A stretch of 64,000 nt of DNA. Source: Candidatus Melainabacteria bacterium (GTDB lineage: Bacteria; Cyanobacteriota; Vampirovibrionia; Obscuribacterales; Obscuribacteraceae). The notes under the pieces were generated by a model that worked only from the letters and a program-made list of their open reading frames with translations, was not told the origin of the DNA and did not search any database. Position numbers and translations under genes: made by a program. The stretch is taken from the NCBI GenBank assembly GCA_027451745.1, contig DAIDIP010000016.1:21987-85986 (forward strand), given 5' to 3'. Shown one piece after another: positions 52,892 to 62,956 of the stretch (position 1 is its first letter; the number at the start of each line of letters is the position of its first letter).

Positions 52892-54070
52892 CTAATTTTT
52901 CAACATTACCCTTTCATTAATGACCTGCATTAATTGAGAGGCAACAACTTCATGTCCTTTTTTAGAAAAATGATATTGAATAAAATTACTATTTGGATCT
53001 TTGTCAGCCAAAAAGGAAGAACTCAAATCTAAACACCGAAAATGTTTATTGTCCGCCAAAGTTTTTAATTGTTTTGCTTGTTGCAGAAGAACATCATAAT
53101 GAACAATGTTTGGAAATATCATCAAAATAAAAGTGCGATTTTTCTGAGCAATATTATTTGCCAATCGTTCAATCAAAGCTTTAGTAACAGCCATATCATT
53201 TTGATCAGGATAAATCGCAGTCAGAGTGGACTGATTCTTAGGATCAAATCTTTTCGGCAAATTGACTAATGCCTCAATCCAGCTTTTGATTTTGCGATAA
53301 CGAGGCTCATTTATTGTCAAAGAAAGATCTGCTTGAGTAAGTACACCATGAATCGCACTGTGTTCTCGCAAGAAATCTTTGATTGGCTGCGGTTTCAATT
53401 TATCCATATTGTTATTTAGAACACTATTATCCTGATGCAATTGTCCATTTTGATCTAAGTAAAAATATGGTCTTATTTCGGCATGCTTCCTGTCTTTATC
53501 GTGTATAACATTTTCAAGCGAGTCACCTCTATTATAAAGAAGCACCACGGCATCAGGTTGATACTTATCTATTTCACTTTCATATTGCAGAACTTCTTGC
53601 CCTGTTGAATAACTTGAGCAACCAAAATTAACTACCTCAAACTGCCTTACTGTTGCTCTTTGTTTAGTATTCAACAAAGATTCAAGCACTTTACCAAATG
53701 TTTGATTAAGATCTACTTGCAATGATTCAACTGCCGAGTCTCCCAATAAAGCAATGCGATAGGTGCCAGCTTCTTTAGTTATTGAATGTTCGCTGTCTCG
53801 CAAGCCCACCTTACTGAGCCGATCATGCGAATAACCTTCTAAGCGCCAAATGACTCGCTTGCCAGGAATATGTTCACAACCCATTTTTATACTGGGACGC
53901 AGAAATTCTTGTCCACCAACGCCAGCTAATTTTAAATATCCCTCCAACAAGACAATACATAAAAACAAAAATACAACTGACTGCAAAGCATATTTGGCAA
54001 AGCCAGCCGATTTAGACCCTTTTTTAGAATCTACTGTGTCAGTGGAATAAGTAATAGTAGAAGTAATCAT
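52892..54070 (-). CDS. SGNH/GDSL-type membrane-anchored hydrolase or acyltransferase partner
   Basis: 392 residues with one N-terminal membrane helix (about 27-47). The SGNH catalytic block I is ALLGDSAVESLQV (nucleophile Ser), block II has NFGCSSYS, and the Asp/His block is HYHFSKKGHEVVA. In cell-surface acetylation systems such proteins accept acyl groups from an MBOAT protein. It lies 6 bases after the MBOAT gene, which supports this role. Confidence 0.82.
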   Translation of the reverse strand: MITSTITYSTDTVDSKKGSKSAGFAKYALQSVVFLFLCIVLLEGYLKLAGVGGQEFLRPSIKMGCEHIPGKRVIWRLEGYSHDRLSKVGLRDSEHSITKEAGTYRIALLGDSAVESLQVDLNQTFGKVLESLLNTKQRATVRQFEVVNFGCSSYSTGQEVLQYESEIDKYQPDAVVLLYNRGDSLENVIHDKDRKHAEIRPYFYLDQNGQLHQDNSVLNNNMDKLKPQPIKDFLREHSAIHGVLTQADLSLTINEPRYRKIKSWIEALVNLPKRFDPKNQSTLTAIYPDQNDMAVTKALIERLANNIAQKNRTFILMIFPNIVHYDVLLQQAKQLKTLADNKHFRCLDLSSSFLADKDPNSNFIQYHFSKKGHEVVASQLMQVINERVMLKN

Positions 54071-54076
54071 CTGCGT

Positions 54077-55576
54077 TTAAAATTGAAAATAAATAAATGG
54101 ACTCATTTTATTAGGAGCAAAACCAAGTATTAAAAGACCAATTGATATATAAGCAACTAGTCGCACCGGAGCGGAGTTCTGCCACAATTCCAAAACGGCA
54201 TTTGCCACTGGAATTTCACTAATACTAATTTTTTGCAATGCCTCTTTTGCAATCAAAAACAAACAATATGCAATTATTGATATTGGCACAGTTGAAACTA
54301 GAAACATCTGCACAAGTTCATGGCTCCTGCCATTCAAAGAAAATAATGGCAGCATAGTGCTAAATAAAACCCACACATCTTGGAGTGTCTCTGCTCTAAA
54401 AAACAAACCGGCAATAAAAAGAAATAGTAATGTGTAGCCAACTCCACACCAATGCCATAATTTGCTCAGGCGCCACTTGCTCAGATTTGAAAATTTAGAT
54501 ACAAAATCATGCCAGTCTTTTGAGATTACCAGCCCTAAACCATGAAAAGCCCCCCACAGCATGTAATGCCAAGCCGCACCATGCCATAGTCCGCCCAGTA
54601 CCATAGTAATCATAAGATTAAAGCGCACTCTCCATGGTGGCACTCTTGAACCACCAAGAGGGAAAAACAAATAATCTCTAAGCCATGTTGAAAGTGACAT
54701 ATGCCAACGATGCCAAAATTCAGTTAGATTAGCCGCTAAGAACGGCAAATTAAAGTTTTCTGGCACCTTATAGCCAAAGAGCATGGCAGAGCCACGCCCA
54801 ATATCTGTATAGCCAGAAAAGTCAAAAAATATTTGAAATGTAAAGCCTACTACAGCTATCCATGCATCTAATCTTCCTAATTGATTAGCGTGAGTAAAGC
54901 CATAATTAACTATAGTTCCAAGATTATCTCCCAAAACAATTTTTTTATATAAACCCTGGAGAATAAGAAAAACTCCGCCACCAAAATCAGCTTGCTTCAG
55001 AGTTAAAGGATGTCCCAATTGATTCATAAAATCCTGATAGCGCTTAATTGGACCAGCTATTTGAGAAGGGAAGAAAGCAGCAAACAAGGCAAAGTTTTTG
55101 AGATTATATATAGGCGAGCTGCCCTTATAAACATCAACAATGTAATGTATAAACTCAAAAGTAAAAAAGGAAATTCCCAATGGCAAAAGAATATTCACCA
55201 CTGGATTTTGCCATTGAGATATTGGTGCAGCAGGAATAACACTATGCAAAAATTGGCTGCCATTATACACAGCTAGCCAAGCATTTTCTGCTAAAAAAGA
55301 TGCATATTTAAAAAAGCACAATGCGCCAATATTAAAACAAAGTCCTATAGTCAGTATCAATTTGCGATTCTTATTAGCTTTGGCTATTATCAGCCCCAGC
55401 CCATAATTGACCAGAGTAAGAAAAATTATCAATAATCCATAAACTGGTATCCAATTCATGTAAAAAAGATAACTAGCGACCAACAACAGCCATGTACGAA
55501 AGCGCGCCGGTATAACCCAATAAAGTGCCACGACTATGGGTAAAAAAACCAAATAAGTAAAGCTATTAAATAGCAC
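54077..55576 (-). CDS. MBOAT-family membrane O-acyltransferase (AlgI-like)
   Basis: 499 residues, about ten membrane helices. AlgI-type hallmarks: LFNSFTYLVFLPIVVALYW at the N-terminus, YLFYMNW, ANLTEFWHRWHMSLSTWLRD and the catalytic His in LGGLWHGAAWHYMLWGAFHG. It would carry acyl groups across the membrane for modification of a surface polysaccharide. It is the second gene of the LMF-MBOAT-SGNH unit. Confidence 0.92.
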   Translation of the reverse strand: MLFNSFTYLVFLPIVVALYWVIPARFRTWLLLVASYLFYMNWIPVYGLLIIFLTLVNYGLGLIIAKANKNRKLILTIGLCFNIGALCFFKYASFLAENAWLAVYNGSQFLHSVIPAAPISQWQNPVVNILLPLGISFFTFEFIHYIVDVYKGSSPIYNLKNFALFAAFFPSQIAGPIKRYQDFMNQLGHPLTLKQADFGGGVFLILQGLYKKIVLGDNLGTIVNYGFTHANQLGRLDAWIAVVGFTFQIFFDFSGYTDIGRGSAMLFGYKVPENFNLPFLAANLTEFWHRWHMSLSTWLRDYLFFPLGGSRVPPWRVRFNLMITMVLGGLWHGAAWHYMLWGAFHGLGLVISKDWHDFVSKFSNLSKWRLSKLWHWCGVGYTLLFLFIAGLFFRAETLQDVWVLFSTMLPLFSLNGRSHELVQMFLVSTVPISIIAYCLFLIAKEALQKISISEIPVANAVLELWQNSAPVRLVAYISIGLLILGFAPNKMSPFIYFQF

Positions 55577-55771
55577 AAATTCCTACCAAAGAAAGAGAGA
55601 CCAGATATCTATTTTCCTGTCTTTTTCGCCAAAAGCGTCTATTGTTACCTATTTTTTATAGCCCAGCGTTACTTTGTTTACTCAAAACCCCTACTCGGTC
55701 CAAAAAGGGCAGCGATTATACCGGCAAAAAGAGCTGAAGCAAAAACAGGTGCCGATAATCATTATCCAACA
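55577..55771. other. Gap with a possible decayed small membrane ORF (minus strand)
   Basis: Between the MBOAT and LMF genes. A minus-strand frame 55752-55678 encodes PVFASALFAGIIAALFGPSR, a neat membrane helix with a stop, but no start codon precedes it. An ATG overlapping the LMF stop (TAATG) would enter it only after a +1 shift. A frameshifted small membrane gene is possible. Confidence 0.3.
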
Positions 55772-57316
55772 TTACCGATCCCCTAAAGTCAATACAGGCA
55801 TACATTCTCCTAAATAAGTACGTTTCCACCAATTACCTGTAGCTTGATGCTCACTTGCATTAGTAAATTGATAATCATAAAATTTTGCCCTTATATATTT
55901 AGGCGGACTATTGGGAAAAGGATTTTTGGCCAATAATTGCAAAGTTGTTTTTTCTCCTTGCAATAGTCTATATAGCAGATTAACAAACCAGCGATCATGA
56001 CCTGGACCTCCCAAAGCAGCAAACCACATTTGCCAATCAAGTCGAGGTTGAAATGGTGCCACTACACACGGTACTGTAGCCAAATTACCTGGCTTGTATT
56101 TAAATTGATATTCTTGCCATAGGCTTTTGTCATTACTGCCTTCTATCTGGATTTCGATTCTTTTAGTAGTCATTACAGCAAAAAGCCCATAATTATTGCA
56201 AATATAATAGGTGGACACCAAATCGTGCAACCCCTCTAAAAATGCTGGTATCGGTAAAACACCAACGAATCCACGTCCTAAACTACCGATGCTAAGACAG
56301 AGAAAAAATGTGCCTATAACAATAGACATAGCTTTACTCTTTTTATCTAATGGCTGCACTAAAAACTGATCAGTCAACATGTTTTTCAATCTGCTGCGGA
56401 TAATACCTGTTTGACTACAAAGTTGCATAACTATATTCTTCATGAATTGATCATCCAGCAAGCAAATACACAAGGCAAAAGTTAACAGATTAAAATAAGC
56501 ATAGTTACCCGTTAAAGCAATTAAAAATTGCAAAAACACCAACAAAGCAGCAGCGAAAATTCTTGCTTTGCGTCCCATAAAAATTAAAAAGGGTATGCCC
56601 AATTCGATCACAAAAACAAGCACAACACTAATTTCATTGAACCAATGCGGCAGCTTTGCAGCATACCAAGCCAATGGTGTCGGCAAAGGCTGAGTAAGAT
56701 AATGAAAATCAAGCGCACTTAAATTATGCCAAGCAGGATCACCGCTGGCTAATTTCACCAGCCCCGATTCAAACATCAAACGAAAAAGCAACCACCATAA
56801 TAACCAAAGTATTATCTTCGGCGTCTGCTTTACATTATTAGTCCAGGGCCATTCTAATATTTGCCAGGGCGCAAAAAATACAGCTAAAAAGCCTGTCTCC
56901 AATAAAAGTGCATCCCATTGGAAAGAGAGAAAATCTTGTCCTGCGTTTACCAAAGACAGATATAAAATCCATAAAAGTAAAAAAACAAAACCCGTACCCA
57001 TACCCAATACAGCTGCCAAAGAGAGTATTGACCCCAGGATACAAACTGCTCTCAGTATCAAGTCACTATCATTGAACCAAAACAATGTAGGCAGAACTGC
57101 AACCCCACTATTGCCTAGATTCATTTTTACTAAATACAAAAATTCATTTATCGGCAAAATACCATGTGAACCAAACAAATTTACTGCTTGAGTAGCAAGT
57201 GAAGAAAAAGCAAAAAAATACACTAAAGCCAAAAGACGCAAAAACAACCAACGTATCAAAAAATACTCAGATTTTTGACTGGATTGCTGGCCCATTAGCC
57301 CATTTTTTCCTTTCAC
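55772..57316 (-). CDS. Lipase maturation factor (LMF1)-like membrane protein
   Basis: 514 residues with about eight helices in the first 330 and a soluble C-terminal part. Family landmarks: GSHGILPINEFLY (about 50-60), DFLSFQWDALLLETGFLAVF, ASGDPAWHNLSALDFHY and the C-terminal GNWWKRTYLGE. LMF1 aids folding of lipases in animals; the bacterial members have no known role. It is first in a unit with MBOAT and SGNH genes, which suggests a task in the same envelope-modification process. Confidence 0.82.
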   Translation of the reverse strand: MKGKNGLMGQQSSQKSEYFLIRWLFLRLLALVYFFAFSSLATQAVNLFGSHGILPINEFLYLVKMNLGNSGVAVLPTLFWFNDSDLILRAVCILGSILSLAAVLGMGTGFVFLLLWILYLSLVNAGQDFLSFQWDALLLETGFLAVFFAPWQILEWPWTNNVKQTPKIILWLLWWLLFRLMFESGLVKLASGDPAWHNLSALDFHYLTQPLPTPLAWYAAKLPHWFNEISVVLVFVIELGIPFLIFMGRKARIFAAALLVFLQFLIALTGNYAYFNLLTFALCICLLDDQFMKNIVMQLCSQTGIIRSRLKNMLTDQFLVQPLDKKSKAMSIVIGTFFLCLSIGSLGRGFVGVLPIPAFLEGLHDLVSTYYICNNYGLFAVMTTKRIEIQIEGSNDKSLWQEYQFKYKPGNLATVPCVVAPFQPRLDWQMWFAALGGPGHDRWFVNLLYRLLQGEKTTLQLLAKNPFPNSPPKYIRAKFYDYQFTNASEHQATGNWWKRTYLGECMPVLTLGDR

Positions 57317-57451
57317 AGTTGCCAGGTGCTCAATGCTTAATGCAAAGTCCCTTAAGAATAAAAGACTTAGCTAAAATTACTTACTCATTTAGGCCTTGTG
57401 TCGATTAAAATATGTATGAATCAATCTGTCACTTTACGGGGGCTTGTTTTT

Positions 57452-57880
57452 ATGGCAATGGGCGGCAAAGCCGGAGAAGTATTCACTGAAATTAATGTCA
57501 CGCCTCTAACTGACGTATTTTTGGTCTTGCTGGTTATCATGATTTTGGTTGCTCCACTCGTCAATCAAAGTGTGCTTAAAGTCGAACCACCTTCTACCAG
57601 TTCGAGTGCCCCTCAACAGCCACAAAAAGGACCAACCCTAAATGTGGAAGTTACTGCTCAAAACACAATTAAAATGAACGGCCAAACTATAAATCCGCCT
57701 GACACCCTTGGCGTAATGAAGGCTATTAAGGCTGAACAAGCTAAGGCTGGTAAGCAAGATATTCCTTTGAATTTATCTTCTGACGGGGATGCATTACAAA
57801 AATATGTCGTCACTGTTATGGACGCTGCAGCTGGTAGCGGTATTAAGCAATTGCGAGTGCTGCCAATTAAGGCTCATTAA
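57452..57880 (+). CDS. exbD: ExbD/TolR biopolymer transport protein, isolated
   Basis: ExbD/TolR uses proton flow with ExbB/TolQ to energise outer-membrane processes. Signature FTEINVTPLTDVFLVLLVIM gives the single helix with the functional Asp. The periplasmic part ends as usual with VTVMDAAAGSGIKQLRVLP. I choose ATG 57452 by family alignment; a longer frame from 57398 is open. No exbB or tonB lies in the window. The following Cys-rich gene begins 7 bases later. Confidence 0.88.
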   Translation: MAMGGKAGEVFTEINVTPLTDVFLVLLVIMILVAPLVNQSVLKVEPPSTSSSAPQQPQKGPTLNVEVTAQNTIKMNGQTINPPDTLGVMKAIKAEQAKAGKQDIPLNLSSDGDALQKYVVTVMDAAAGSGIKQLRVLPIKAH

Positions 57881-57886
57881 GGCATT

Positions 57887-58246
57887 ATGGCTTCACCAGG
57901 GCGTTTTAACACCATTCATTGCGATTTACATTGCCCTTTATGCAATGCCAAGATCCTGACTGGTATAGGCTTCCGTATCGGGAGCTTAGAAAACAAACAA
58001 TACAAAATAGGTGACAAAATCAATTGGTCACAACAGCCTACTCGTCCAGAGAAAAGACCAGCCAACGGGAATGTTATAACGCTTGGACATTTTAATTGTG
58101 ACAATCCACGTTGTTCTTCCTGGCAAGATTGCTACCCTAATATACAAAATGCCAAAATTACAATTAAAGAGGATAAAATTGTTGATATAGCAATATGCAC
58201 TGGTGTGGACCAAGAAGATTTTGCTATTTTAGAACCCCAACAATAA
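57887..58246 (+). CDS. Small cysteine-rich (zinc-binding) protein, unknown
   Basis: 119 residues. HCDLHCPLC near the N-terminus and FNCDNPRC in the middle form a possible zinc site. No known family. It follows exbD by 7 bases and precedes the aminotransferase by 54 bases, so the three may be co-transcribed. Confidence 0.6.
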   Translation: MASPGRFNTIHCDLHCPLCNAKILTGIGFRIGSLENKQYKIGDKINWSQQPTRPEKRPANGNVITLGHFNCDNPRCSSWQDCYPNIQNAKITIKEDKIVDIAICTGVDQEDFAILEPQQ

Positions 58247-58299
58247 TCTTTTGCTCTTCAATTACTTTACACTCATTTCAATTTATAAATAGCCTAGCC

Positions 58300-59460
58300 A
58301 TGAACAATTTAAAGCCCTCCCAATTTCTTATGATTCCTGGACCTACACCAGTGCCAAGCATCGTTTTGGATGCAATTTCACAACATCCACTTGGTCATCG
58401 CTCACAAGAATTTTCAGCAATTTTTGCTTCAGTCAGTAAAGAACTTCAGGCTCTTGCTCAAACCAAAGGAGATGCTTTTATTCTCACAGGTTCTGGCACT
58501 TTAGCTATGGAAGCAGCTATTAGCAATACCATAAGCCCAGGAGATAAAGTACTTAGTTTAGTTACTGGTGTATTTGGAGAACGCTGGGCCAATATTGCTC
58601 AAGCTTATGGCGCCCAAGTAGAAAAGTTAGAATGCCAACCAGGAAAAGCTGTCGATGTAGATCAATTAGCCGACAGACTCTCTGCAGACAAAGAAAAATC
58701 TATTAAAGCCATTACAATTACCCACAATGAAACGTCTACCGGCGTTCTCAATGATCTAAGACAAATAGCATATTTGACTAAAAAACATGGTGCTCTTTCT
58801 ATAGTAGACGCTGTCACCAGCTTTGGTGCCATAAACATACCAATGGACGAATGGCACGTAGATGTGATGATTACTGGCAGTCAAAAAGCTCTGATGCTCC
58901 CACCAGGACTAGCTATAATTTTCTTTGGTGCTAGAGCTTGGGCAGCACAAGCCACATGCAAATCTCCTCGCTTCTACACAGACTTATCACGCTATAAAAA
59001 ATCTTTGGCTGCCAATACTGTTCCTTTTACACCTAACGTCTCTTTTGTTTGTGGTTTACAAAAATCTCTGCAGCTCATACAAGACGAAGGAATAGCTATT
59101 GTGCAAGCCAGGCATCTTAAATTAAGAACCATGCTTAGAAGTGGTCTGCGCGCCTTAGGCTTAAGGTTATTAGTTGACGATGACTTTGCTTCTCCCACAA
59201 TAACTGCTATTTTGCCCCCAGAAAATATTAGTGTTGCTGATATCAGAAAAGGTCTAAAAGAAGACTTTAATATAGTAGTTGCCGATGGGCAAGAATCCTT
59301 ACAAGGAAAAATCTTCCGCATTGGCCACATGGGTTATGTTTTTGAACGCGATATTCTTATGACCTTAGCCTGCCTTCATGCTGTACTTAAAAAGCTGGGT
59401 TATGAAGCCCTTCAATCACCCATACAAGCCGCTGTACAAACATTATCAATAAAAAGATAA
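58300..59460 (+). CDS. Class V aminotransferase, alanine/serine-glyoxylate type
   Basis: PLP enzyme of 386 residues. N-terminus MIPGPTPVPSIVLDAISQHP is the standard start of the AGXT/SGAT family; LTGSGTLAMEAAISN binds PLP phosphate, DAVTSFGA carries the Asp that contacts the ring, and GSQKALMLPPGLA has the Schiff-base Lys. ATG 58300 is chosen by family alignment; the frame extends to 58195 without support. It could transaminate alanine or serine with glyoxylate. Confidence 0.9.
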   Translation: MNNLKPSQFLMIPGPTPVPSIVLDAISQHPLGHRSQEFSAIFASVSKELQALAQTKGDAFILTGSGTLAMEAAISNTISPGDKVLSLVTGVFGERWANIAQAYGAQVEKLECQPGKAVDVDQLADRLSADKEKSIKAITITHNETSTGVLNDLRQIAYLTKKHGALSIVDAVTSFGAINIPMDEWHVDVMITGSQKALMLPPGLAIIFFGARAWAAQATCKSPRFYTDLSRYKKSLAANTVPFTPNVSFVCGLQKSLQLIQDEGIAIVQARHLKLRTMLRSGLRALGLRLLVDDDFASPTITAILPPENISVADIRKGLKEDFNIVVADGQESLQGKIFRIGHMGYVFERDILMTLACLHAVLKKLGYEALQSPIQAAVQTLSIKR

Positions 59461-59538
59461 TTGTTTTATTTGCTAAATTTAGGCTATCATTGGTATATCT
59501 TTGGTATCTAAATGAGCCTATAAGATGCTTCTTAACCT

Positions 59539-60390
59539 ATGAATCGAATCAAAATAAATCCATGCTTACCAAAGCGGTACAGAAAGGCGTTCTTAACCAT
59601 TTCTATAGCTTGCTTATGTTTATTAGTACAAACAAATAAATGTTACGCCTATTATTGGGGCTGGGGATCAGGGCTAAGCTATTACAATATTGGTTCCACT
59701 TTATTGTGGCCTATTAATTCGCTCTTTTATCCTTACTCAAACTATACCTCGCCTTACGGACTGAGCTCATTGTTCGGCTATCATTATTTCAACAGAGCCG
59801 TTAACAATACAAACATTTCTTCTTACCAAAATATTCCATACAACAATTCAGCCAATGCCACCAATAATGGTGTATTTTCTTTGCCCAATTCAGCCTATAA
59901 TTATGGTGGTTATACGGTAAATAACAATGCAGTTAGTAATTATGCCTCCCAACCAAATTCTGCTAATACTCAGCCTTTTAACGATCCCAATGATGTTTTT
60001 AATTGTAGATATCCGGCTAACACCAATGTACCAGGCTTAGCCAATCTCAACAGTCAATCTTCTCCACCTGTCGCTCCTGATCGTCGCTCGATTGATCAAT
60101 CCGCAAATGAAACACAATCAAATACTCCTTTTACCGCCGGACAAAACGCTTCTATTGATGGCTTTTTTCAAACAGTCATTGTGCGCTATAAAGACGACCT
60201 GATTCAGGCGCTTCAAAAGCCCGATATGCACTCATGGGCTGAATCAATTGGTTTAGTTGAAGCCGGGCAAGCAATGCCTTCTAATTTAAACAAAGCACGC
60301 AAAAACGAGATTTCAGCTATAGTCAAAGACTCAACCCTGGAGCCGCACAATAAGCTTTATATTCTTCGCTTGCTGATAAAGAGCTATTAG
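59539..60390 (+). CDS. Secreted Asn/Tyr/Ser-rich protein, unknown
   Basis: 283 residues with an N-terminal basic stretch and signal peptide ([19 protein letters not shown]). The mature N-terminus has the aromatic string [13 protein letters not shown], followed by an Asn/Tyr/Ser/Gln-rich low-complexity stretch (about 45-200) and a helical C-terminal domain (about 205-283, [17 protein letters not shown]). Its style is like the secreted pair near 27-28 kb. Its TAG stop shares TTAG with the glyQS stop on the other strand. Confidence 0.7.
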   Translation: MNRIKINPCLPKRYRKAFLTISIACLCLLVQTNKCYAYYWGWGSGLSYYNIGSTLLWPINSLFYPYSNYTSPYGLSSLFGYHYFNRAVNNTNISSYQNIPYNNSANATNNGVFSLPNSAYNYGGYTVNNNAVSNYASQPNSANTQPFNDPNDVFNCRYPANTNVPGLANLNSQSSPPVAPDRRSIDQSANETQSNTPFTAGQNASIDGFFQTVIVRYKDDLIQALQKPDMHSWAESIGLVEAGQAMPSNLNKARKNEISAIVKDSTLEPHNKLYILRLLIKSY

Positions 60391-61802
60391 CAAAAATATT
60401 TGCGCACATATTCAGGCAAAGCAGAAATCGAAATCCGTTCTTGTTTCATGGTATCGCGATCACGCACTGTCACTGTTTCTTCACCAGCTGGCTTATTTTC
60501 ACTTTCAGTCATTGTTTCAAAATCAACAGTTACACAAATTGGTGTTCCCACTTCATCATGCTTACGATAGCTTTTGCCAATATTGCCAGTATTTTCTAAC
60601 AAAATCCGCCCCACGCCTAGACTCTGCAAAGTCCTTTTGATTGATTCTGCTTTATGCACAAGCGCTTCGTTATTTCTTGCTAGAGGAATAACTGCTGCTT
60701 TAATTGGCGCTAAGTGTGGTTTTATTTTTAGAACAACCCTTATATTACCGTTTTCTAGAACTTCTTCGGTGTATGCCTCTGTTATCACAGCTAAAACACC
60801 ACGGTCGACCCCTGCCGATGGTTCAATAACAAAAGGCACAAATTCTTTATTGGCTTCTAAATCTCGCACAGTAAGCTTAGACGTAGAATCTTTGTTTTCC
60901 ATAACTTTAGCTTTTAACCCTAATTCATCTTGATTCTTACTATGTGAGCCAAGATCAAAGTCTGTTCTATTAGCTATGCCTTCCAATTCTTCTAAGCCAT
61001 GCGGAAACCGATAAAGAATATCTACTGTCGCTTTTGAATAATGAGACAATTCTTCTGCTGTTTGATGATAGGCAACCAAATTATCTGATGCTAAGCCTTG
61101 TTGTCTCCACCATTGTATTCTTGCTTCAACCCATTTTTTATGCCATTCATCATCAGTACCTGGTTCAACAAAAAACTCAAGTTCCATTTGCTCAAACTCA
61201 CGCACTCTAAATATAAAATTGCGCGGTGTAATCTCATTACGAAATGCCTTACCAATCTGAGCTATACCAAAAGGTAATTTGCGCGAAGTCGAGTCAAGTA
61301 CATTGCGAAAATTAGTAAAAATACCTTGTGCTGTTTCCGGGCGTAAATAGGCATAAGACTCCTCATCTACAACTGGTCCAACGGTTGTTTTAAACATCAT
61401 ATTGAATGGACGTGGATCAGTTAGGTTCTTCGAACCACACTTTTCACAACGGCCATTTTTTATATGGTCAGCACGCCAGCGACTTTTACAGTCACGACAA
61501 TCGACCATTGGATCAGCAAATGTTGCTTCATGCCCAGAATAACGCAATACTGATTTATTAGAAAGAATAGCAGCATCTAGTCCTTCTACATCATCACGCT
61601 CATAAACCATTGCTCGCCACCAGGCTGCTTTAAGATTATTCTTGAGCTCTACACCCAAAGGACCATAATCATAGACACCTTGCAATCCACCATAAATATC
61701 CGCGCTTTGAAAAACAAACCCGCGTCGCTTACATAGCGCCACCAGGTCATTCATATTTTTAGTTTTTACTGTTTCTTTAGCCATTGTTTTTTCCGCGGAC
61801 AT
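60387..61802 (-). CDS. glyQS: Glycyl-tRNA synthetase, dimeric (single-subunit) type
   Basis: Class II synthetase (471 residues) of the alpha-2 type seen in archaea, eukaryotes and part of bacteria. It shows [20 protein letters not shown], a zinc-like insert [21 protein letters not shown], motif 2 [20 protein letters not shown] and motif 3 [18 protein letters not shown]. The annotated start includes 16 residues before [12 protein letters not shown]. It converges on a secreted-protein gene with overlapping stops. Confidence 0.95.
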   Translation of the reverse strand: MSAEKTMAKETVKTKNMNDLVALCKRRGFVFQSADIYGGLQGVYDYGPLGVELKNNLKAAWWRAMVYERDDVEGLDAAILSNKSVLRYSGHEATFADPMVDCRDCKSRWRADHIKNGRCEKCGSKNLTDPRPFNMMFKTTVGPVVDEESYAYLRPETAQGIFTNFRNVLDSTSRKLPFGIAQIGKAFRNEITPRNFIFRVREFEQMELEFFVEPGTDDEWHKKWVEARIQWWRQQGLASDNLVAYHQTAEELSHYSKATVDILYRFPHGLEELEGIANRTDFDLGSHSKNQDELGLKAKVMENKDSTSKLTVRDLEANKEFVPFVIEPSAGVDRGVLAVITEAYTEEVLENGNIRVVLKIKPHLAPIKAAVIPLARNNEALVHKAESIKRTLQSLGVGRILLENTGNIGKSYRKHDEVGTPICVTVDFETMTESENKPAGEETVTVRDRDTMKQERISISALPEYVRKYFC

Positions 61803-62270
61803 TTATGACTCCTCAATGAAAGATCAATTAAATCAGACTTACTGAGTTGAGCACAAGAAATATGCACCAAGAGATTAAGAGAAAAAATTTTCACGCTCTA
61901 TCAAACTGATTACACGGTGTTGTCATTAGCAAAACAAATACAGGTTAGCGCAACTGAGCTAACCTGTCACTTATCAATTAATGTGTTCAAATCCAATAAA
62001 AATCCATTAACTTGCTGCGCGTGCCAGATAGAGTCGGGCACTGTTCCCAATTATGCCCTTGATTATTACCTGGTTATGACGCAAACATGAATTGTCACTC
62101 TCGTCTGTATCAGGAACTTTTCCCAAACAACAATTAGCGCATATTCTCTTAATTTGCCAATCGCATCTATGCGCTACGGGAAAATTTGACTCTGACGAGC
62201 TTGATGCAAGTCGTCACAAGCATTTCCATGTCCAAACAGGAAGAGAATATCTCCCCGGAAAGGAGAGCCT
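61803..62270. other. Intergenic region with a stable hairpin, upstream of the second island
   Basis: About 470 bases. A perfect 10-bp stem ACAGGTTAGC / GCTAACCTGT (61940-61967, loop GCAACTGA) has no T-run. A 99-codon frame (62092-62391) overlaps the next gene, has poor codon structure and no ribosome-binding site and is not called. TCTCC (62250-62254) can pair with GGAGA (62262-62266), which would hide the ribosome-binding site of the next gene. Confidence 0.4.
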
Positions 62271-62876
62271 ATGCGAACAGTTCTCCATGAGCGAGCCCAG
62301 TGCTCCACAGTGGCTCTGCTCCGCCTCACCGGCAAACGAAAAGTTTACAGTGCAGCAAGCGCATTCTTCATCAGCAAGCGCTTGCTGCTAACATCCTTGT
62401 CAATACTGGCGCCAGAGCGACCCTGGTCCTCTACGCTCAAAATCATCTCCATCGACGAACGTCTGCGATCGGTAGAGATTGCACACAGCGATCCCAAAAC
62501 GAACATTGCCCTTCTCCGCTTGAAGGAAGGAGAACTTCCATCGGCAAATTGGCTCACAGTCGCAAATGAACTTCCCCAACAATCTTGGCCGACGCGTATT
62601 TACGGCTTCGATTGTATGGGTGATGCATTTACGTTTCGCTGCGGCAGATTCTGTAGCACCGCAGAATGTTGTCCTTGCGCCGATCCCGAATGCTGCTTGA
62701 GATACGGATCAACCGTTTTCGCCATTGACATACCTTCCACTAACGAATGGATCGGCGCACCAGTGGTGGATGCCTACACCGGCAACGCCATCTCTGTAGC
62801 CTGGGGTTGCCCAGAGGAGGACAATACTCAAGTGATCGGATCGCCCCTGATCCGTCTCGCAGACTATGCCCTTTGA
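62271..62876 (+). CDS. Trypsin-fold protein with all three catalytic positions changed and a Cys-rich insert
   Basis: 201 residues. The order of segments matches HtrA/trypsin-like domains: SAFFISKRLLLTSLSI (Ser44 at the catalytic His position), DPKTNIALLRL (Asn78 at the Asp position) and EWIGAPVVDAYTG (Ile161 at the nucleophile position). Between the last two lies a cysteine-rich insert with Cys 115, 124, 128, 133, 134, 136, 141 and 142, a possible metal site or disulfide knot. No signal peptide. AAAGGAG precedes the ATG. I infer a binding or sensing protein. Confidence 0.72.
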   Translation: MRTVLHERAQCSTVALLRLTGKRKVYSAASAFFISKRLLLTSLSILAPERPWSSTLKIISIDERLRSVEIAHSDPKTNIALLRLKEGELPSANWLTVANELPQQSWPTRIYGFDCMGDAFTFRCGRFCSTAECCPCADPECCLRYGSTVFAIDIPSTNEWIGAPVVDAYTGNAISVAWGCPEEDNTQVIGSPLIRLADYAL

Positions 62877-62887
62877 CAAAAACCTAT

Positions 62888-62931
62888 CGAGCGATCAGTG
62901 CCAGGGTAACCAACCACTTACTGATCGCTCG
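62888..62931. other. Intercistronic hairpin between the two trypsin-fold genes
   Basis: Perfect 12-bp inverted repeat CGAGCGATCAGT / ACTGATCGCTCG around a 20-base loop, followed by CTTCAACTCTTTCC. It may be a processing or stabilising structure, or a weak terminator between the two genes. Confidence 0.65.
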
Positions 62932-62956
62932 CTTCAACTCTTTCCAGAGGGAAACC

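Noticed and set aside
61803..61970. Possible T-box or glycine riboswitch before glyQS
   Set aside because: Only one simple hairpin (61940-61967) is seen; no T-box sequence, specifier loop or paired glycine aptamers.
62092..62391. 99-codon plus-strand frame at the start of the second island
   Set aside because: It overlaps the well-supported gene at 62271 in another frame and has no ribosome-binding site.
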